Source: Streptomyces sp. NBC_01288
Lineage (GTDB): Bacteria; Actinomycetota; Actinomycetes; Streptomycetales; Streptomycetaceae
Assembly: GCF_035982055.1 (NCBI RefSeq)
Contig: NZ_CP108427.1
Location: forward strand, 5,455,001 to 5,519,000
Direction of reading: 5' to 3'
DNA: 64,000 nt
Shown: positions 48,602 to 57,751 of the stretch, in pieces
Layout: every line of letters starts with the position of its first letter
Numbering within the stretch: position 1 is the stretch's first letter
The notes under the pieces: generated by a model
The model's input: the letters and a program-made list of their open reading frames with translations, nothing else
Databases searched by the model: none
What the model was told of the DNA's origin: nothing
Made by a program: the position numbers and the translations under genes

Positions 48602-50680
48602 ATGCGGTGGTTGGTGGGATGGAGCAGTACCGCCGCTGGAGCCGCCACGATCGGTTCCGCGGGGGCGACCGGCCTCGACGGTGAGACGGTGCACCCGGTC
48701 GGGTCCCAACTCCTTTGGGGCGACCCGGATCCGCTGTGGGCGGTCGGCGACTGGCGACCCGACGAAGTACGGGTCGTGAAGGTCGACGCCGAGACGCGTA
48801 TCGCGGTCCTCGGTACGTGCGGCGCCTCCGACGAGGAGCTGCGCCTCAGCCTGTTCTCCGCGCGCGGAGGGGCACTTCGGCATCTGACGGCCTGGTCGGG
48901 CAGTTACACGGCGGTCGTCAAGGTCGGCCGCCGCACCATGGTCTGCGGTGATCTCGCGGGCGCCAAGCCGGTGTTCTTCACCCCCTGGGCCGGCGGTACG
49001 GCGTACTCCACGGCCGCGCTCCCGCTCGCCGACCTCATCGAGGCCAACCTCGACTTCGGTCACCTCGCCGCGCTGCTCGCCGCCCCGGACGTCCCGGCCG
49101 CGCTGCACGACTCGACGCCGTACGAGGGCGTACGGCGCATTCCGCCGGGGCATGCGCTGGTGTTGCGCGCCGGGGCGCGTGAGATCGCCGGGTACGAGCC
49201 GGTCGCCTCCCTCGCGGTCGCGGCGGCGGCCGTGGACCCGGACAGCGCGGTGGACGCCGTACGGGACGCGCTCGTTGATGCGGTGCGTGCGCGCCTCTCC
49301 GCTCCCCGCCACGTGCCCGACATAGACCCGGGACCCGTCCCCGGCATGGGGCCCGCCGAACGGCGTGCCGCGCGCGGGATGCCCGTCCCCGGGATCGGGG
49401 CCGACCTCTCCGGGGGGCCCGCCTCCGGGACGCTGGCCCTGCTCGCCGCCGGGCTGCCGGGGGCGCCGGGCACGGTCCTCGGGCACGGCACCGGCGCGGG
49501 CGAACGGCTCCTGGCCGTCACGTTCAACGATCTCGCCGTCCCCGGACGCGAGTCCGAGGTGGAGCGCGCGGGCACCCTCGCGGCCAACCCGCGCCTGCAC
49601 CACGTGGTGGTCACCGGCGCCGAGGACGTCCTCCCGTACGCCGAACTCGACGGCCCCCTCACCGACGAACCCGGCCCCTCCCTGATCGTCGCCGCCCGCC
49701 ACCGCGCCCGGCTCGCCGCGGGCAGCGCCGACCACTTCACCGGCTACGGCGCCCGCCAGGTCCTGGACGCCCACCCGGCCCGCCTCGCCGACCTCCTGAT
49801 GGACCGCAAACGGCGTCATCTGGTGCGCCCGGTGGCCGCGTTGGCGAAGGCGGACGGCTCGGTGATGGTCCCGGGGCGCGTCTACGGCGCGGCCCGCCGC
49901 CTCGCCCGCACGCCCTACGGCGCGGGACTCGAAGTCCTCGCCGACCGGTTGATGAACCAGCGCTTCGACGAGCCCGGCGGCGCGGTCGGTGCCTCCCTCG
50001 CCGCGCTCACCTGGGCCAGACCGGGCCCCGCAGCGCGCTGGCTGACCGGCGAGGCCCTGGCTGAAGTATCGGTTCGCCTCCAGAGCGCGCCCAGCCGCCA
50101 GGGCAGCGGCCCCGGCCAGCGCCCCGGCGACTTCCGCGCGCGAGCGGCCCTGGCCCGCCACGCCAACGACCTCCGCGTCCTGGAACAGGCAGCCGAGATC
50201 CGCTCCCAGCGCCTGCACACCCCCTTCCTCGACAACCAGGTGGTCCGCGCCTGCCGCTCCCTCCCCGAAGCCCTACGGGTCCAGCCGGGCGCCCGCGCGG
50301 CCATCCTGCGCACGGTCCTGGAGGGCGCCGGCGTGGGCGACCTCCCACCCGGCTGGGGCGCCCCCTCCCACGCGTCGGCGGCGGCCGCGGCCCGCAAGGG
50401 TCTACGGGTCGCGGCGGACTCCCTGATGGACCTGTTCGCCACGCCGCTGCTCGCGCAGGCGGGCCTGGTGGAGGCACGCGTCGTCCGCAAGGCGCTCCGC
50501 GCGGCGGCCCAGGGCGAGCCACTGCCCCTGGACGGCCTCGCGGACCTGGTCTCCCTGGAACTGTGGCTGGGCCGGCTGCTGGCCCGCCGGGGCACCTGCT
50601 GGACGGGCACACCGGCACGCGCGCGTGCCGTACCGGAGGGGATCCGTCCGCAACGGGGGGCGTTGGCCTCCGGCGGGTGA
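48602..50680 (+). CDS. Asparagine-synthase-like protein lacking the amidotransferase Cys
   Basis: A 692-residue protein with an N-terminal Ntn-hydrolase-type domain and a C-terminal ATP-pyrophosphatase domain, as in asparagine synthetase B. It starts Met-Arg-Trp, so the essential Cys2 nucleophile is missing and glutamine cannot be used in the usual way. The PPi loop reads Leu-Ser-Gly-Gly-Pro-Ala-Ser-Gly near residue 265; the Asp normally after Gly-Gly-x is Ala. This looks like a beta-lactam-synthetase or lasso-cyclase-type relative, or a regulatory paralogue. No precursor peptide or protease partner is adjacent. ATG 48602 follows GGAGG. Conserved next to the NsdA-like gene in Streptomyces as far as I recall. 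Confidence 0.8.
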   Translation: MRWLVGWSSTAAGAATIGSAGATGLDGETVHPVGSQLLWGDPDPLWAVGDWRPDEVRVVKVDAETRIAVLGTCGASDEELRLSLFSARGGALRHLTAWSGSYTAVVKVGRRTMVCGDLAGAKPVFFTPWAGGTAYSTAALPLADLIEANLDFGHLAALLAAPDVPAALHDSTPYEGVRRIPPGHALVLRAGAREIAGYEPVASLAVAAAAVDPDSAVDAVRDALVDAVRARLSAPRHVPDIDPGPVPGMGPAERRAARGMPVPGIGADLSGGPASGTLALLAAGLPGAPGTVLGHGTGAGERLLAVTFNDLAVPGRESEVERAGTLAANPRLHHVVVTGAEDVLPYAELDGPLTDEPGPSLIVAARHRARLAAGSADHFTGYGARQVLDAHPARLADLLMDRKRRHLVRPVAALAKADGSVMVPGRVYGAARRLARTPYGAGLEVLADRLMNQRFDEPGGAVGASLAALTWARPGPAARWLTGEALAEVSVRLQSAPSRQGSGPGQRPGDFRARAALARHANDLRVLEQAAEIRSQRLHTPFLDNQVVRACRSLPEALRVQPGARAAILRTVLEGAGVGDLPPGWGAPSHASAAAAARKGLRVAADSLMDLFATPLLAQAGLVEARVVRKALRAAAQGEPLPLDGLADLVSLELWLGRLLARRGTCWTGTPARARAVPEGIRPQRGALASGG

Positions 50681-50771
50681 GCGGGGGGCGGTTGTGAGCG
50701 GGGCGCGCTAAGTCCGGGGGTTCCGGGGGCTTCAGCCGTCGGCCATTGCACGCACTCCGGGCAACGAGAGC

Positions 50772-50822
50772 GCCCCTAAGGGGCGCGGGGAACTGCGCGA
50801 CCAGCCACGACGCACCCGCAGC
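50772..50822 (+). repeat. Dispersed repeat family 1, copy D
   Basis: CGCCCCTAAGGGGCG forms a near-perfect palindrome at the start, then GCGGGGAACTGCGCGACCAG and GCCACGACGCACCCGCAGCC. It is about 90 bp past the stop of the asparagine-synthase-like gene and reads the same way. Confidence 0.85.
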
Positions 50823-50959
50823 CAACCAACAACCTGTCCACCAGTCCAAGATCCCCGCACCCTGAACCGCCCCACCCAGCATCCCCCAAACCACCCCAAC
50901 CACCCGCCCCGCCGCGAAACCCCGTGCCTCCACCCCACCCACCCGGAGACAATGACCCG

Positions 50960-53900
50960 GTGCGGTACAAAATCCTGGGCAACACCCGGGCGGAAGACGA
51001 ACACGGCACCGGCGTACCCCTCGGCGGTGCGCGCATCCGTGCCCTGCTCGCCGCGCTGGCCCTGCACCCGGGCCGGATCGTCCCCTCCGGCACCCTGATC
51101 GACGAGGTGTGGGCGGAGGAACCTCCCCAGGACGCCCCGGCCGCCCTCCAGGCCCTGGTCGGCCGCCTCCGCCGCACCCTCGGTAAAGAAGCGATCGCCT
51201 CCGACCCCGGCGGCTACCGCCTCGCGGCCACCCGGGACGACGTGGACCTGTTCGTCTTCGAACACCTCACCCGCCGGGGTACGGCCGCCCTCGACCGCGG
51301 CGACGCGACCGCCGCCGCCCGCGACCTCGCCGACGCGCTCGCCCTGTGGCGCGGCCCCGCGCTCGCCGACCTCCCGGACCGGTCCGCCGCCGCCCGCCCC
51401 GACGCGCTGCGCCAGGAGGCCACCCGCGCGCGGGCCGAGGCCGACCTGCTGCTCGGCCGCGCCGCCGACGTCGTACCGGAACTGAGGGAACTGACCACCG
51501 CGCATCCCTACGACGAACCCCTGCACGCCCTCCTCATCCGCGCCCTGCGCGACTCGGGCCGAGGAGCCGACGCCCTCGCCGCGTACGAGGCCGCCCGGCG
51601 CGCACTCGCCGAAGGGCTCGGCACCGACCCGGGTCCGGAACTCCGCGCCCTGCACGGGGAGTTGCTCACGTCGACGGCACCCGCGAGTACGACGCCCCCG
51701 GCACCGGGGCCGCCCGAGCGCAACGGCAACCTGCGTCCTCGGCTTACCTCTTTCGTGGGCCGGGAACCCGAGATCGCCGCCATCCGTTCCGATATGCACA
51801 GGGCCCGCCTGGTCACGCTCACCGGACCGGGCGGCTCCGGAAAGACCCGTCTCGCCGAGGAAGCCGCCGCCGGGCTCCCGCAGGCGTGGCTCGTCGAGCT
51901 GGCCCGGCTCGACCGGCCGGAGGCGGTGCCGGGCGCGGTGGTCAGTGCCCTCGGTCTGCGCGAGACCGCCCTGTTGACCACCGAGTTGATGACCACGCAG
52001 GACGACCCGGTCGCCCTGCTGGTGGAGTACTGCGCCTCGCGCGGCCGACTCCTGATCCTTGACAACTGCGAACATGTCATCGACGCGGTGGCCGACCTCG
52101 CCGAGACCCTCCTGACCCGCTGCCCGGGGCTCACGATCCTCGCCACCAGCCGTGAACCCCTCGGCGTCCCCGGCGAGTCCGTGCGCCCGGTCGAACCCCT
52201 CGTCCCCGACCAGGCACACCGCCTCTTCACCGAGCGCGCCACCGCCGTCCGCCCCGACGCGGAGGCCGTGCTCCAGGACACGGAGGCCGTCGCGGAGATC
52301 TGCCGCCGCCTCGACGGCCTGCCCCTGGCCATCGAACTGGCCGCCGCCCGGCTCCGGTTGCTCACCCCGCGCCAGATCGCCGACCGCCTCGACGACCGCT
52401 TCCGCCTCCTCACCTCCGGCAGCCGCACGGTCCTGCCCCGCCAGCAGACCCTCCGTGCCGTCGTCGACTGGTCCTGGGACCTGCTCGACGAGGCGGAGCG
52501 GACGGTGCTGCGCGAGGTCTCCGTGTTCGCCGGCGGCTGGGACCTCGCGGCGGCCGAGGCCGTGTGCACCGGCCCCGCGGCCCACCTCATCGGCTCCCTG
52601 GTCGACAAGTCCCTGATCGTGGCCACCCCGGGGGACACGGACGGCGGCATGCGCTACCGCATGCTGGAGACCATCCACGAGTACGCCGTCGAGCGCGCCG
52701 CCGAGACCCCCGACCTGCGCGCCGCCGCCGAGCGCAGGCACCGCGCGTGGGTCAGCGCCCTCGTCGAGGAGGCCGAGCCGCTCCTCCGCTCGGGCGACCA
52801 ACTCCCGTGGATAGCCCGCCTGGAGACCGAGCTGGACAACATCCGCGCGGCCCTCGCCCGCTCCGTCGCCGCGCGCGACGAGGCGGAGGCCGGTGCCCTG
52901 GTCATCGCCGTCGGCTGGTTCTGGTGGCTGCGCAACTACCGCACCGAGGGCGCGGAATGGGTGATCCGCGTCCTCGCCCTGACCTCGCCGGCCGGTTCCG
53001 CCCTGGACCCGTACGAGGCCTACGTCGCCGACCCGGAGGCGGACGCCCGGCACCCCCTGCACACGCGACGGATGGACCTCCGGCTGCTGAACCTCTTCCT
53101 CAGGGCCGAGTCCGAGCTCCTGGGACGGACGGAGGACGGCCTGCGGGACGAGTGCATGTGGCAGTACATGCGGCTGATCCAGGACCACTTCTCCGCCGGT
53201 GGCCCGCAGTCGGCCCGTATGCCGGGGCTCATCTGGCCGCTCACCGCCTACTTCCTCACCGAGTCGATGGACATCCGGCCCGCCATGGAGGCGGCGGTCG
53301 TCAACGCCCGTGCCCACGGCGGTGACTGGGAGAACGCCGTGATGCTGATGTTCCGCACGCACCTCCTCGTCGACTCACCGGGCGGCATGGCGGGCATCGA
53401 CGAGGACCTGAAGGCGCTGAAGGTGCTCTGCCGACGCGTCGGCGACCGCTGGGTGCGCGCCCAGGTGTCCAGCGCGGTAGGCGAGGCCGCCATGGTCCGC
53501 GGCCGCTTCGAGGAGGCGCGGACGGAGTACGAGGAGGCCCTGGCGCTCGCCTACGAGGTCGGCGCCAACACCGAGACCCCGTTCCTCATCGCCCGCCTCG
53601 CCGAACTCGCCTTCCGCGCCGGCGACCGCGACAGCGCCCTCGCGGGCCTGGACCGGGCGACCGAGGAGTCCGACCGGCACGGTGTGGCGGACGCCCGCAC
53701 CTTCGTCCTGATGCTGCGCGCGCACATCGCCCTGGAGGACGGAGACGTCGCCCGCGCGCGGGAGTTGAGCGACCTGGCCACGACGGAGAGCCAGAAGGGC
53801 ACACCCCCACCGCAGTTCAAGGCCGGCCTGAACGCGGTCGCCGCCCTGGTCACCGCCGCCGAGTCCGGCCCGGAACGCGGCCTTGAGCTGATGACCGCCA

Positions 53901-54196
53901 CCCTGCGCGAGGCCGTAGAACAGCGCTGCGCCGACGCGTTGATCGCGATGCTGGTGGACCAGACGGCCCTGCTCCTCGCCGACCTCGGCGAACTCCCGCG
54001 CGCGGTACGGCTGTTGGCCGCGGGCGACCACTGGCGCGGCGGCCACCCGCGCCCCATGCCGGAGCGCGCCCGCGTCGAGCACACCGAGGCCGTCGCCCGC
54101 ACCGACCTGAGCGCCGAGCGCTACGCCGCCGAACGCGCCCGCGGCGAGACCCTCACCATGGACGAGATCCTGGCGGAGCTGCCCGCCCCGCCGTGA
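50960..54196 (+). CDS. SARP/AfsR-type transcriptional regulator with NB-ARC and TPR-like region
   Basis: A 1078-residue regulator. Residues 1-90 are an OmpR-type winged helix and 95-245 a bacterial transcriptional activator domain (SARP half). A P-loop Gly-Pro-Gly-Gly-Ser-Gly-Lys-Thr near 290 starts an NB-ARC ATPase, followed by a helical region and TPR-like repeats to the end. Large SARPs act as nucleotide-dependent activators of secondary metabolism or development. GTG 50960 has GGAG about 12 nt upstream. No biosynthetic cluster is next to it, so its targets lie elsewhere. It converges with the ECF gene with a 4-bp gap. Confidence 0.92.
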   Translation: MRYKILGNTRAEDEHGTGVPLGGARIRALLAALALHPGRIVPSGTLIDEVWAEEPPQDAPAALQALVGRLRRTLGKEAIASDPGGYRLAATRDDVDLFVFEHLTRRGTAALDRGDATAAARDLADALALWRGPALADLPDRSAAARPDALRQEATRARAEADLLLGRAADVVPELRELTTAHPYDEPLHALLIRALRDSGRGADALAAYEAARRALAEGLGTDPGPELRALHGELLTSTAPASTTPPAPGPPERNGNLRPRLTSFVGREPEIAAIRSDMHRARLVTLTGPGGSGKTRLAEEAAAGLPQAWLVELARLDRPEAVPGAVVSALGLRETALLTTELMTTQDDPVALLVEYCASRGRLLILDNCEHVIDAVADLAETLLTRCPGLTILATSREPLGVPGESVRPVEPLVPDQAHRLFTERATAVRPDAEAVLQDTEAVAEICRRLDGLPLAIELAAARLRLLTPRQIADRLDDRFRLLTSGSRTVLPRQQTLRAVVDWSWDLLDEAERTVLREVSVFAGGWDLAAAEAVCTGPAAHLIGSLVDKSLIVATPGDTDGGMRYRMLETIHEYAVERAAETPDLRAAAERRHRAWVSALVEEAEPLLRSGDQLPWIARLETELDNIRAALARSVAARDEAEAGALVIAVGWFWWLRNYRTEGAEWVIRVLALTSPAGSALDPYEAYVADPEADARHPLHTRRMDLRLLNLFLRAESELLGRTEDGLRDECMWQYMRLIQDHFSAGGPQSARMPGLIWPLTAYFLTESMDIRPAMEAAVVNARAHGGDWENAVMLMFRTHLLVDSPGGMAGIDEDLKALKVLCRRVGDRWVRAQVSSAVGEAAMVRGRFEEARTEYEEALALAYEVGANTETPFLIARLAELAFRAGDRDSALAGLDRATEESDRHGVADARTFVLMLRAHIALEDGDVARARELSDLATTESQKGTPPPQFKAGLNAVAALVTAAESGPERGLELMTATLREAVEQRCADALIAMLVDQTALLLADLGELPRAVRLLAAGDHWRGGHPRPMPERARVEHTEAVARTDLSAERYAAERARGETLTMDEILAELPAPP

Positions 54197-54200
54197 CCTC

Positions 54201-56129
54201 CTACTGGCAGGTGAACTTGGACTCCGCCCAGTCCGCCAGCGCCAGGTTGTCGAAGGAGCTGTGCGGTTCGACCACGAGCCGCACGGTCTTGCGCCCGGCG
54301 ATGTTCACATGGACGGGCACCGCGGGATCCCCGCCGTCGATCTCCCCGGACTGCCACAGCCGCACCCCGTCCGCGTACACCGAGAAGTACACCTTGCCGA
54401 TCCCCAGCATCATGTCGTCGACGCCGACCGTCGCGTCGTAGGAGACGCACTGGCGGTTGAGGTCGATCGTGACGGAGGAGCGGCCGTGCACGGTGGCCCC
54501 GTGCGCGTACCGGGTGCCGCCGATCGAGACGCCGTAGCGCTGCCACACCCAGCTGCTCTCGCCGAGCTGGATCTCCGGTGCGGTGCCGTCGCCGTTGACG
54601 TTGTACGAGAGCTCGCTGACCTGGAAGATCGTCGGCGCGGGTGGGGGCGTCGGGGTCGGCGTGGGGGTGGGCGTCGGCGTGGGTCTGGGGGTCGGCCTCG
54701 GAGTCGGGGTGGACTTCGGGGTCGGTGTCGGCTTCGCCCGGGGTGTGGGCTTGGGCGTCGGGGTCGGAGTGGGCGTCGGTTCCGGCTTCAACACCGCTGG
54801 TTCCGGGGCCGGTTGCTTCTTCGGGGGCGTCGGGGGAGTCGACTCGGGCTTGGCGATGGGGGAGGACGAGGGCGCCGGTTTCGCCTCGGGCTTCTTCGCG
54901 GGGGTGTGGGTGCTGCCGGCCAGCGCGAGGGCGATCGCCGCCGCTGCCGCCGTGGCGACCACACCGGCCGCGATGCCCGCCTTCACCGGGGCGCCCAGGC
55001 CCTCGGAGGCGGCCGCGCCTCCGGCACCCGCACTGCCGGACGAACTCCCGCTCGCAGCGGCGGCGGCACCAGCGGCACCGGCCGCACCCGCTCCCGCGCC
55101 ACCGGCGATGAGCGCGACCGCCTTCGCGTACCCGGCGACGCCGAACCAGCCGATGACCGCGACCGGGACGACCGCCGGGATACCGCTGGCGACCTCCTCG
55201 ATCTGTAGCGCGGCCAGCCGGCACTTGGCGCACTCCTCCAGGTGCTTGCGCAGCCCCCGTTCGGCACGCGTGCGCAGCCGGCGGCGGGCGTAGGTGCCGA
55301 GCTGGTCGGCGTAGCGCGAGCAGTCCTCGTCGTCGGTGAGGGTGGCGCTGACATGGGCCTGGAGATAGGCCTGCTTGAGCCCCTCGCGGGCCCGACTGGC
55401 CAGCACGCGCGTGCCGTTGGCGTCCAGCCCGAAGAGCGTGGCGACCTCGCTCGGCGACTCGTCCTCGACCTCGGTGTGCCACAGCACGGCCTGCCACCGC
55501 TCGGGCAGCGACCGGAAGGCCTGCATCGCCATCGACTGCTCGGCCACGTGCATGGCCCGGACATCGGCGCCCAGGTCGATCGTGTCGTCGTCGGACACCT
55601 CCGACACCCGCGCGGACTGCGCGGCGAACACCGCGAAGTCGTCGACGAGTTGCTCGCGCTTCGCCGACTTCGTCCAGTTCGCGGCGACGCGCCGGACGGA
55701 GGTCAGCAGATACGCGCGTACGGCGTGCTCGGGCCCCGAACCGCCGCGCACCGCCTGCAACATGCGGGCGAAGACCTCGGCGGTGAGATCGTCGGCGGTG
55801 TGCCCGTCCCGGCAACAGGTCCGGGCGTACCGGCGCACGGCGTCCGCGTGGCGCCGGTACAGCTCCTCGTACGCCGTGTCGTCACCGGCGCGCATCCGCT
55901 CGATCAGCGAGGCGTCGGCCGCCGGCATCTCCCGCGGCGGCAGCGGCGGCGGCAGCACACTGCCCTCGCGCTGCGGTGGGACGCTGCCCTCGGCGGGTTC
56001 GAAACCCGGGGGGACAGCACCCTGGGGGACACCACTGGGCCCGCCCTGACTCGGCACCTGTGGTGAGGTCAGCCCACCGGCCTCCGGGTCACCGTCACCC
56101 AGTGACTCGTCACGCCCGTCAACGCTCAT
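54201..56129 (-). CDS. ECF sigma factor fused to zinc-finger, membrane and NPCBM-like domains
   Basis: A 642-residue membrane-tethered sigma factor. Region 2 lies near residues 75-150 (Tyr-Glu-Glu-Leu-Tyr-Arg-Arg-His-Ala-Asp, Asp-Asp-Leu-Thr-Ala-Glu-Val-Phe) and region 4 near 195-255. A zinc-finger anti-sigma-type His-x3-Cys-x2-Cys follows at 296-303. Hydrophobic segments near 317-345 and 385-405 are next, then a Pro/Thr-rich stalk with many Pro-Thr-Pro repeats. The last 120 residues (Tyr-Ala-His-Gly-Ala-Thr-Val-His-Gly) match an NPCBM-type carbohydrate-binding fold. This domain order fits an ECF class with a built-in anti-sigma and a surface glycan sensor. ATG 56129; ribosome site weak. Confidence 0.88.
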   Translation of the reverse strand: MSVDGRDESLGDGDPEAGGLTSPQVPSQGGPSGVPQGAVPPGFEPAEGSVPPQREGSVLPPPLPPREMPAADASLIERMRAGDDTAYEELYRRHADAVRRYARTCCRDGHTADDLTAEVFARMLQAVRGGSGPEHAVRAYLLTSVRRVAANWTKSAKREQLVDDFAVFAAQSARVSEVSDDDTIDLGADVRAMHVAEQSMAMQAFRSLPERWQAVLWHTEVEDESPSEVATLFGLDANGTRVLASRAREGLKQAYLQAHVSATLTDDEDCSRYADQLGTYARRRLRTRAERGLRKHLEECAKCRLAALQIEEVASGIPAVVPVAVIGWFGVAGYAKAVALIAGGAGAGAAGAAGAAAAASGSSSGSAGAGGAAASEGLGAPVKAGIAAGVVATAAAAAIALALAGSTHTPAKKPEAKPAPSSSPIAKPESTPPTPPKKQPAPEPAVLKPEPTPTPTPTPKPTPRAKPTPTPKSTPTPRPTPRPTPTPTPTPTPTPPPAPTIFQVSELSYNVNGDGTAPEIQLGESSWVWQRYGVSIGGTRYAHGATVHGRSSVTIDLNRQCVSYDATVGVDDMMLGIGKVYFSVYADGVRLWQSGEIDGGDPAVPVHVNIAGRKTVRLVVEPHSSFDNLALADWAESKFTCQ

Positions 56130-56460
56130 CGCGGAAAGCCCCCGCCGCCTGCCAAGCCAGTCCAACCGGTCCCGAACACCGGGTCAGCGTAGCCATATTG
56201 GCTTTTGTTCAGGACCCCGTCGTACGGACCATCCACTCATCCGTGGGGACTTCCCGCACCGCAGTACTAGCGTTCACCCCTCCGGGGAAGGCTCAACTGT
56301 CGGGCCCGGAACGGGAGTTGGCACCGGTGACCGAAATGCCCGGAACATTCCCAGGTGTCACGAGGGGCGCGGGCACCACGGCACCCACGCCCCACAGTCA
56401 CCTATTCGAGTCACCGGGAACGGGCCACCCGCCCGCACCTTTTCAACTGGGTCGGCATAG

Positions 56461-56530
56461 ATCAGCCCGTCCGGCGTTTGAGGACGAGGCCCCTTCAGGG
56501 CCGATGGGGGGGGCTGGGGGCGCAGCCCCC
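56461..56530 (+). repeat. Dispersed Streptomyces repeat, family 2, copy 2
   Basis: Starts ATCAGCCCGTCCGGCGTTTG and ends in the hairpin GGGGGCGCAGCCCCC. It lies in the 470-bp gap between the ECF start and the TetR stop; no gene was seen in that gap. Confidence 0.85.
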
Positions 56531-56603
56531 AGAAGACGCCCGCCCCAACACCGGCCCACCCTCACAACGGCCGCGCCCCACCCTCACAACGGCCGAGACC
56601 GCC

Positions 56604-57374
56604 TCACAACGGCCGCGACCGCAACCCCTCCAACAGAATGTCCAGCAACCGAGCCGACGCCGCCGCCTGCTGCGCGGCATCCGGCAACGAGGGCGCCGCC
56701 GTAGCGATCACCAGCAGCACATCCGACACCGAGACGTCCGCCCGCAACTGCCCCGCGGCCCGCGCACGGTCCACCAACTGCCCCACGACCTCCAGCAGCG
56801 CGGTCGCCCCGGCGTCGTACTCCGCGGAACCCAGAGACCCCGCCGAATCCTCCGGCACCAGGCGCAGCTCACCCGCACCCGGCTGCGTCCGCTGCTGCGG
56901 CACCCGCGCCTCGTCGAGGAGAGCGGCACCCTCACCCTCATCGGCGACGCCGACCCGCAGCACCTGCGGCGGCAGCAGCCGCCCGGCGCCCGAGGCCACC
57001 GACGTCCGCAGGAAGCGCGACAGCGCCGACCACGGCTCGTCCTCCTGGCCGAGCGCCGAACGCGCCTGGTCGGTCAGCCGGGAGGTCTCCTCCTCGGCTA
57101 TCCGCCGCACCAGGACGTCCTTGCTCGGGAAGCGCCGGTACACCGTGCCGACACCGACCCGCGCGCGTCGCGCCACGTCCTCCATCGGCGCGCCGTAGCC
57201 CAGCTCGCCGAAGACCTCACGCGCCGCCCGCAGCACGTGCTCCAGATTGCGCTGTGCGTCCACCCGCAACGGCGTCGTCCGCGAGGAGTCCCCGCGTCCG
57301 TTCGCCGCCGCTCCGACCGCGCCGCCGGATGCGACGGCTGACGCGGATGTCCAATGCGAATCCTGAATATGCAT
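56604..57374 (-). CDS. TetR-family regulator
   Basis: A 256-residue TetR protein. The N-terminal 55 residues are low-complexity. The helix-turn-helix follows (Met-Glu-Asp-Val-Ala-Arg-Arg-Ala-Arg-Val-Gly-Val-Gly-Thr-Val-Tyr-Arg-Arg-Phe-Pro-Ser-Lys). The C-terminal ligand domain is Ala-rich. ATG 57374 has GGGGGA upstream. It is divergent from the NADH dehydrogenase gene across 377 bp and may regulate it, itself, or both. Ligand unknown. Confidence 0.9.
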   Translation of the reverse strand: MHIQDSHWTSASAVASGGAVGAAANGRGDSSRTTPLRVDAQRNLEHVLRAAREVFGELGYGAPMEDVARRARVGVGTVYRRFPSKDVLVRRIAEEETSRLTDQARSALGQEDEPWSALSRFLRTSVASGAGRLLPPQVLRVGVADEGEGAALLDEARVPQQRTQPGAGELRLVPEDSAGSLGSAEYDAGATALLEVVGQLVDRARAAGQLRADVSVSDVLLVIATAAPSLPDAAQQAAASARLLDILLEGLRSRPL

Positions 57375-57751
57375 ACACGTTCCCCCGGTTAATGACGTCT
57401 CCCCCCGGAGACTCCCCGCCATCGGCAGCCGGAGCATCGTGAGACAAGCCCGGTTCGCGAGCCCCGCTCTTCGCGGACTCGCTGAGCACATCCCCCTTCA
57501 CCCCGTCGACACACGAACATAGTTGAGAGGGGGTCAATTCAGAAGGGGCAGGTTCCGCACGGAGCGCCCCCCGATCGGAGTACGGGTCGCATACGCCCCT
57601 ATTGCACCCCGGGGCACCACCCCGATCACCCTCACTGACCTGCGAACCTGCCCTCGACGACGGCACTTTCGGCGCGCCCGCGCACCCTCCGTCGCCGGTC
57701 ACACAATTTGTCGAGGCTGTGGACAAACTCCAGCGCCGGGTGCGTCATGGG

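Noticed and set aside
48602..50680. Lasso-peptide or other RiPP cluster around the asparagine-synthase-like gene
   Set aside because: No leader peptide, B-type protease or exporter is adjacent; neighbours are regulators.
57375..57751. Rex operator upstream of ndh
   Set aside because: No TGTGAAC-N-GTTCACA-type palindrome was visible; only loose CACAATTTGTC similarity.
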